Position numbers and translations under genes: made by a program. Below, piece by piece: positions 60,290 to 64,000 of a DNA stretch of 64,000 nucleotides. Positions within the stretch are counted from its first letter, which is position 1, and the number at the start of each line of letters is the position of its first letter. Origin of the DNA: an uncultured Clostridia bacterium (lineage in GTDB: Bacteria > Bacillota > Clostridia > Oscillospirales > Acutalibacteraceae); NCBI GenBank assembly GCA_944380775.1, contig CALWIP010000032.1:1-64000 (forward strand), read 5' to 3'. The notes below the pieces were generated by a model. That model was not told the DNA's origin. It saw only the letters and a program-made list of their open reading frames with translations, and did no database searches.

Positions 60290-61456
60290 TCAAAGGCTGT
60301 ACCGCCGCCCGCTGTGCTGGCGGATGCGGCCCGCGAGCTCCAGCTCCGTCACGGCGGCGAACAGCTCCGGCACCGGTAACCCGCTCGCCGCCGCAATCTC
60401 GTCCATTGGGCGGGGCTGTTCCGTCAGCGCCCGGTACACGGCCGCGGCCGCCGGGGAAAACGCCCCTTCCGGCAGCGGCTCCGGCGCGGGCGCCTCTTCC
60501 GCAGGAGACGGTCCCGCCGTTGCGGGCGCGGGCGCCGGGCAGGACTCCTCCCGCGGGAGTTTTTTTATTGTATTGGGATAGCGGGTAAAATATTCTTCCA
60601 AAACATCGTGCGCGCAGGTCACCAGCTTCGCGCCGCTCTGGATGAGATGGTTCACGCCGAGGCTGCCGGGCTGCGAAATGCCGCCCGGGACGGCGAAGAC
60701 GTCGCGCCCCTGGTCCGCGGCAAAGCGTGCGGTGATCAGCGAGCCGCTCTTCCCGGCGGCTTCCACCACAAGGACGCCGTCGCTCAGGCCGGAAATAATT
60801 CGGTTGCGGATGGGAAACGACGTCTTGCTCGGCGGCGTCTCCGGCGGATACTCCGAGAGCAGCGCGCCGTGTTCCCGGATGGCGTCGCGCATCGGCTTCT
60901 GGTCGAGCAAATACGGGTAGTCGATCCCGCAGCCGAGCACGCACACGGTGACCCCTCCTCCGGAGAGCGCTCCCTGGTGCGCCGCGGCGTCAATCCCCTT
61001 TGCCCCGCCGCTCACAACAACCGCGCCGGCCCGGCCGAGGCCGCTGCTGATTTGGAACGCAGCCTGCCTACCGGCCGCGCTCGCATGGCGGGTCCCGACG
61101 ACGGCGACGGCGGGGCGCGATGAAAAATCGGGCAGGACGCCCTGGACATAGAGCACGCAGGGCGGGTTTGGGATCTGCCGCAGCGGCTCGGGATATTCCG
61201 GCATGTCCAGCGTGGTGACGGTCTGCCCGCGCCGCGCACAGGATTGCAGCACCTGCGCGGCGTCTTCCAGCGGGCAGGAGGAGAGGCCCTCCACCTCGCG
61301 CACAGAGAAAAGGCCCATCAGCCGCCATTCGTGCGCGCCGGCACGATAAAAATCCCGCAGGGAGGGGTATTCCCGCCAAATGCGCGCAGCCTTTCCGCTG
61401 CCTGCGCCGAGGGCGCGCTGCAGCCAGATCCAATAGGCCCGCGGGTCCAGCTCCAT
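60290..61456 (-). CDS. dprA: DNA processing protein DprA
   Basis: 388 residues. The Rossmann-like DprA core (about 100-310) has VAVVGTRHASAAGRQAA and VVSGGAKGIDAAAHQGAL, plus GSLITARFAADQGRDVFAVPG. An N-terminal helix-hairpin-helix-like region and a C-terminal winged helix (about 325-388) flank it, with a Pro/Ala-rich linker between. It loads RecA on incoming single-stranded DNA; presence does not prove natural competence. ATG 61456 follows AAGGAGGGG. Confidence 0.95.
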   Translation of the reverse strand: MELDPRAYWIWLQRALGAGSGKAARIWREYPSLRDFYRAGAHEWRLMGLFSVREVEGLSSCPLEDAAQVLQSCARRGQTVTTLDMPEYPEPLRQIPNPPCVLYVQGVLPDFSSRPAVAVVGTRHASAAGRQAAFQISSGLGRAGAVVVSGGAKGIDAAAHQGALSGGGVTVCVLGCGIDYPYLLDQKPMRDAIREHGALLSEYPPETPPSKTSFPIRNRIISGLSDGVLVVEAAGKSGSLITARFAADQGRDVFAVPGGISQPGSLGVNHLIQSGAKLVTCAHDVLEEYFTRYPNTIKKLPREESCPAPAPATAGPSPAEEAPAPEPLPEGAFSPAAAAVYRALTEQPRPMDEIAAASGLPVPELFAAVTELELAGRIRQHSGRRYSL

Positions 61457-61482
61457 GCTTCTCCCCTCCTTGTTTCCGGCGC

Positions 61483-62274
61483 TCACGCCCGGCAGAGTTC
61501 CCAGAGTAAAATGGCCGCGCTGGCGGCCGCGTTCAGCGATTCCGCACGCCCGCGCATCGGGATGGTCACCCGTTTTTCACATGCCGCGGCGCCCTCCGGC
61601 GTCAGGCCGCTCCCTTCGTTCCCCACCGCGATGGCCGCGCCGCCCCGGAAATCGCACGCCGTCACCGGTTCCGCGTCTTGCGCGGGCACCGCCGCGTAAA
61701 CGGGGATTCCCGCCGCGCGGAAGGCGGCGGCGCATTCCGCCAGGCTTTCCGTCAAAAACAGCGGCAGCCGGAACGCCGCGCCCATGCCCGCGCGCAGCGC
61801 CTTGGGGCCAAACGGGTCGCAGCACGCGCCCGCCAGCGCGACGCCGTCTACGCCCAGCGCCTCCGCCGTGCGCAAAATGGTCCCCAGGTTTCCCGGGTCC
61901 TGCAAGCGCTCTAAAATCAAGTAGCGCCCGTCTGGCTTCACCCCGGCAGGCGTCAGCCCCAAGCGCGGCGCGCGGCAGACGCAAAACACCCCCTGCGGGC
62001 TTTTCGTCTCCGAAAGCAGCGCCGCGGCGTGTTCCTCAACCTCATAGGCCTCTTTCGCCGCGCGCAGGATGCGCTCTGCATAGGGCGCGTACTTTTCCAG
62101 CGCCTGCGCGGTGAAGAACGCGCGCTCTACCGCAAGGCCGCTCCCGGCCGCGTCAGCGCAGAGCCGCGCCCCCTCCGCGAGGAAAAGCCCGCTCTCCTGC
62201 CGGGCGCGCGGGCTGGCGGCAAGCTGCGCCGCCGCCCGGAGACGTTCGTTTTTTCTGCTTGTGATTTTTTCCAA
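61483..62274 (-). CDS. TrmH/SpoU-family RNA methyltransferase
   Basis: 263 residues. An N-terminal RNA-binding substrate domain (ITSRKNERL, then QESGLFLAEGARL) precedes the SPOUT methyltransferase domain with LERLQDPGNLGTILRTAEA, IAVGNEGSGL and IPMRGRAESLNAAASAAILL. It methylates ribose 2'-O in rRNA or tRNA; relatives are close to RlmB. The start is uncertain: a TTG at 62274 precedes the conserved EKITSRKN and is preferred, since an upstream TTG at 62325 falls inside the rplT terminator. Confidence 0.9.
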   Translation of the reverse strand: MEKITSRKNERLRAAAQLAASPRARQESGLFLAEGARLCADAAGSGLAVERAFFTAQALEKYAPYAERILRAAKEAYEVEEHAAALLSETKSPQGVFCVCRAPRLGLTPAGVKPDGRYLILERLQDPGNLGTILRTAEALGVDGVALAGACCDPFGPKALRAGMGAAFRLPLFLTESLAECAAAFRAAGIPVYAAVPAQDAEPVTACDFRGGAAIAVGNEGSGLTPEGAAACEKRVTIPMRGRAESLNAAASAAILLWELCRA

Positions 62275-62294
62275 AATGAGATCATACCCCGTGC

Positions 62295-62327
62295 AAAAAT
62301 TGCGCCCGGTGTGACCCGGACGCAATT
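62295..62327 (-). terminator. Terminator of the infC-rpmI-rplT operon
   Basis: On the minus strand AATTGCG and CGCAATT form a 7-bp stem extended by a CC-GGT/ACC-GG inner pairing, followed by TTTTT. It begins 9 bases past the rplT stop. Confidence 0.75.
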
Positions 62328-62335
62328 CCAGCTTA

Positions 62336-62689
62336 TTATAAAGCGGCTTTCGCCTTTTCCACCAGCGTTTGGAACGCGGCTTCGTCCGTCACGGCAATCT
62401 CCGAAAGCATCTTGCGGTTCAGCGTGACGCCGGCCTTTTTCAGGCCGTTCATAAACGTAGAGTAATTCACGCCGTTCATACGGCAGGCTGCGCTGATGCG
62501 GGTGATCCACAGGCGGCGGAAATCTCTCTTCCTCTGCTTGCGGCCGATGAACGCATAGTTGCCGGACTTCATCACGGCCTGTTTGGCCATCTTAAAATGC
62601 TTGCTCTTGCTGCCCCAGTAACCCTTTGCCAGCTTTAAGGTCTTCTTCCTTCTCTTCCGGGTCATTAACGCGCCCTTTACACGTGCCAT
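62336..62689 (-). CDS. rplT: 50S ribosomal protein L20
   Basis: 117 residues, highly basic, normal length. Conserved [20 protein letters not shown] start, [14 protein letters not shown] and [13 protein letters not shown] segments. L20 is an early 23S rRNA-binding protein and the autoregulator of this operon in Firmicutes. It is 56 bases after rpmI. Confidence 0.98.
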   Translation of the reverse strand: MARVKGALMTRKRRKKTLKLAKGYWGSKSKHFKMAKQAVMKSGNYAFIGRKQRKRDFRRLWITRISAACRMNGVNYSTFMNGLKKAGVTLNRKMLSEIAVTDEAAFQTLVEKAKAAL

Positions 62690-62745
62690 TCTCTATTACC
62701 TCCATGTCATGGTTGATTGCAATTACAGCCCTTTTCCCCCTGCGT

Positions 62746-62949
62746 TTACAGGTACGGGAGCATCTTCTTGACCTTCGCCACGTTGGTCTGGTCCGTAACG
62801 GTGGTGCCCTTCAGCATCCGCTTGGTCTTGCGGGTCTTGCCGTGGCCGTTGAGCAGGTGGGACTTGTTGGCGTGGGCGCGGATCACCTTCCCGGTCTTAG
62901 AAAATTTGAAGCGCTTCTTCGCGCCGGAATGCGTCTTGATCTTAGGCAT
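62746..62949 (-). CDS. rpmI: 50S ribosomal protein L35
   Basis: 67 residues with the family start [15 protein letters not shown] and core [17 protein letters not shown]. Small basic component of the large subunit. It is 20 bases after infC. Confidence 0.98.
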   Translation of the reverse strand: MPKIKTHSGAKKRFKFSKTGKVIRAHANKSHLLNGHGKTRKTKRMLKGTTVTDQTNVAKVKKMLPYL

Positions 62950-62969
62950 GATATTGCTTCCTCCTTCAA

Positions 62970-63488
62970 TTATTTCACGGGTTTGGATGCAAGGAACATC
63001 AGCATCGTGCGGCCCTCCAGCTTTGCCGGCTTTTCCACGTTGGCAATGTCCGAGAGCTGTTCCGCAAACCGTTTCATGATCTCGTGGCCCTGCTCCGGGT
63101 GGCCCATTTCACGGCCGCGGAAGCGGATGGAAACCTTGACCTTGTCGCCCTCCTTGAGGAAGCGGGCGGCATGGCCTGCCTTGGTGTCGAAATCGTGCGT
63201 GTCGATGTTCAGCGACAGGCGGATCTCCTTGATATCGACGGTACGCTGGTTTTTCTTGGCTTCCTTTTCCCTCTTCGCCTGCTCAAAACGGAATTTGCCG
63301 TAGTCGATGATCTTACAGACAGGCGGGGTGGCCTGCGGGGCGATCTTGACAAGATCCAGGTTGCGCGCAAAGGCCTTTTCCAAAGCCTGCGCCGTCGGCA
63401 TAATTCCCAATTGGGCGCCGTCGGAATCGATCACGCGCACTTCCCGGTCCCGGATCTCCTCGTTGATCTGCAGCTCCTTGTTGCTAAT
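62970..63488 (-). CDS. infC: Translation initiation factor IF-3
   Basis: 172 residues. N-domain with [19 protein letters not shown] and the C-domain with [20 protein letters not shown] and [18 protein letters not shown]. It prevents subunit association and checks the start codon. The start is ATT at 63488, 8 bases after TTGGAGG, matching the family N-terminus (ISNKELQ). An ATG 27 bases upstream has no ribosome site. AUU starts of infC are known from E. coli, where they allow autoregulation. Confidence 0.95.
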   Translation of the reverse strand: MSNKELQINEEIRDREVRVIDSDGAQLGIMPTAQALEKAFARNLDLVKIAPQATPPVCKIIDYGKFRFEQAKREKEAKKNQRTVDIKEIRLSLNIDTHDFDTKAGHAARFLKEGDKVKVSIRFRGREMGHPEQGHEIMKRFAEQLSDIANVEKPAKLEGRTMLMFLASKPVK

Positions 63489-63518
63489 GTTAAGCACCTC
63501 CAAAACACGTTGCATGAT

Positions 63519-63550
63519 GAAAACAAAAAGCGCGGACTCCCGCCCGCGCT
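63519..63550 (-). terminator. Leader attenuator of the infC operon
   Basis: On the minus strand AGCGCGG (63544-63550) pairs with CCGCGCT (63529-63535), followed by TTTTTGTTTT. It lies about 30 bases before the IF-3 start. The leader from about 63664 to 63520 contains a further hairpin with GGCC/GGCC stem (AAGGCCG-TTTTG-CGGCCTT). This matches the layout of the Firmicutes L20 leader, where excess L20 favours termination. Confidence 0.7.
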
Positions 63551-63669
63551 CAATAGACCATAAAGGCTCCCGGGAAACCGGGCGTGCCGTTACGAACGAT
63601 TGACCCATGCCGGACAGGACCTCACGGGTGAAGGCCGCAAAACGGCCTTGCTTTGTTTTACTATCCCAG

Positions 63670-63698
63670 ATTGTAGCAGGTCCCACCCGGTTTGTCAA
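63670..63698 (-). promoter_or_regulatory. Promoter of infC-rpmI-rplT
   Basis: Minus-strand TTGACA (63693-63698) and TACAAT (63670-63675), 17 bp apart, giving a leader of about 175 bases. The -35 overlaps the last codon of addA. Confidence 0.88.
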
Positions 63699-64000
63699 GA
63701 GGGAATTTCGCCGTTCGCCGGCCCGGCGGCGCAGCCCAAAGCGAGCGAATACAAGAGGCATTCTTTGACGCGCCGCCCAAGGCACTGTTCCACCGCCGCG
63801 CGGTAGAGCCGGACCTGGGGCGCGTATTTGCCCCACAGCGCCGCCGGGTCTTTGACATGGTCCGTTTTGTAATCGACGATTACGAGCGCGCCGTCTTCCT
63901 CAAAAATACAGTCCACCGCGCCTTGCAGGACCACCGGCTCGTCCCGCAGTTCCGGCGGCAGGCCGGGTTCCACGTCCCCGGCGGGGATTTCCACGGTGAA
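63695..64000 (-). CDS. addA: ATP-dependent helicase/nuclease subunit A (C-terminal end)
   Basis: Only the last 101 residues are inside the window; the frame runs on past 64000. It shows the RecB-type nuclease motifs VLQGAVDCIFEED and IVDYKTDHVKD, followed by YAPQVRLYRAAVEQCLG and ECLLYSLALG. Such an end is typical of AddA, the helicase-nuclease that resects double-strand breaks with AddB. The assignment depends on the visible nuclease end only; a stand-alone RecB-like nuclease is less likely. Confidence 0.82.
   Translation of the reverse strand, partial: FTVEIPAGDVEPGLPPELRDEPVVLQGAVDCIFEEDGALVIVDYKTDHVKDPAALWGKYAPQVRLYRAAVEQCLGRRVKECLLYSLALGCAAGPANGEIPS

Noticed and set aside
63489..63515. 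ATG at 63515 as the infC start
   Set aside because: It has no ribosome site, whereas the ATT at 63488 has GGAGG at ideal spacing and matches the family N-terminus.

Overview
The window is a GC-rich chromosomal segment from an anaerobic, spore-forming member of the Clostridia, most likely Oscillospirales/Ruminococcaceae-like. This is inferred from gene content: the sporulation gene spoIIR, a V-type ATPase operon, a membrane pyrophosphatase, an NfnAB-type electron-bifurcating transhydrogenase, UPF0210/UPF0237 and DUF1540 proteins, a YtrA-type GntR regulator, a Gram-positive lipoprotein, and housekeeping gene order typical of Firmicutes. There are no tRNA or rRNA genes, no CRISPR array, and no transposase, integrase or phage genes. 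Almost the whole window reads as core chromosome.

Layout. 1-0.5 kb: C-terminal end of a secreted protein carrying an Ig-like domain. 0.6-5.1 kb (minus): MoxR ATPase, DUF58, DUF4129 and a GH172 glycoside hydrolase in one operon. 5.2-7.2 kb (minus): GntR regulator plus an ABC ATPase and permease, with a clear palindromic operator. 7.3-9.1 kb (plus): oligoendopeptidase F. 9.2-18.1 kb (minus): complete V-type ATPase operon, transcribed G/H-C-I-K-F-E-A-B-D from an excellent sigma-A promoter. 18.2-19.9 kb (minus): UPF0237 (ACT) and UPF0210. 20.1-27.2 kb (plus): PHP phosphatase, Lrp regulator, an aminotransferase broken by an in-frame amber codon, a DUF362 ferredoxin-like protein, ispE, spoIIR, an acetyltransferase and a diguanylate cyclase. 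27.2-34.1 kb (minus): HAD phosphatase, NfnB/NfnA-like pair, class B PBP, K+-dependent type membrane pyrophosphatase. 34.3-36.0 kb (plus): CmpB-like and YitT-family membrane proteins. 36.1-41.6 kb: a 1067-residue secreted GH24 lysozyme with SH3 and Ig-like domains, a ZIP metal transporter, a DUF1540 mini-protein and a lipoprotein. 41.6-42.2 kb: the largest non-coding gap, with palindromes and a possible small RNA. 42.2-62.3 kb (minus): a long, tightly packed housekeeping cluster (trmH, dprA, topA, trmFO, plsX, rnc, radical SAM, smc, ftsY, rdgB, yhbY, nadD, yqeK, rsfS, leuS, then a cupin regulator and an acyl-CoA synthetase). 62.3-63.7 kb: infC-rpmI-rplT with its own promoter, leader attenuator and an AUU start codon. 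The window ends in the C-terminus of addA.

How it fits together. Energy conservation is prominent: an ion-pumping V-ATPase, an ion-pumping pyrophosphatase and a bifurcating transhydrogenase, as expected for a fermentative anaerobe. I found no convincing multi-gene system that is entirely new. The observations most worth following are the SH3 domain apparently nested inside the GH24 lysozyme domain, an Ig-like domain shared by two secreted proteins in the window, the amber-interrupted aminotransferase, the candidate small RNA at 42.0-42.2 kb, and a recurring extended -35 promoter pattern.
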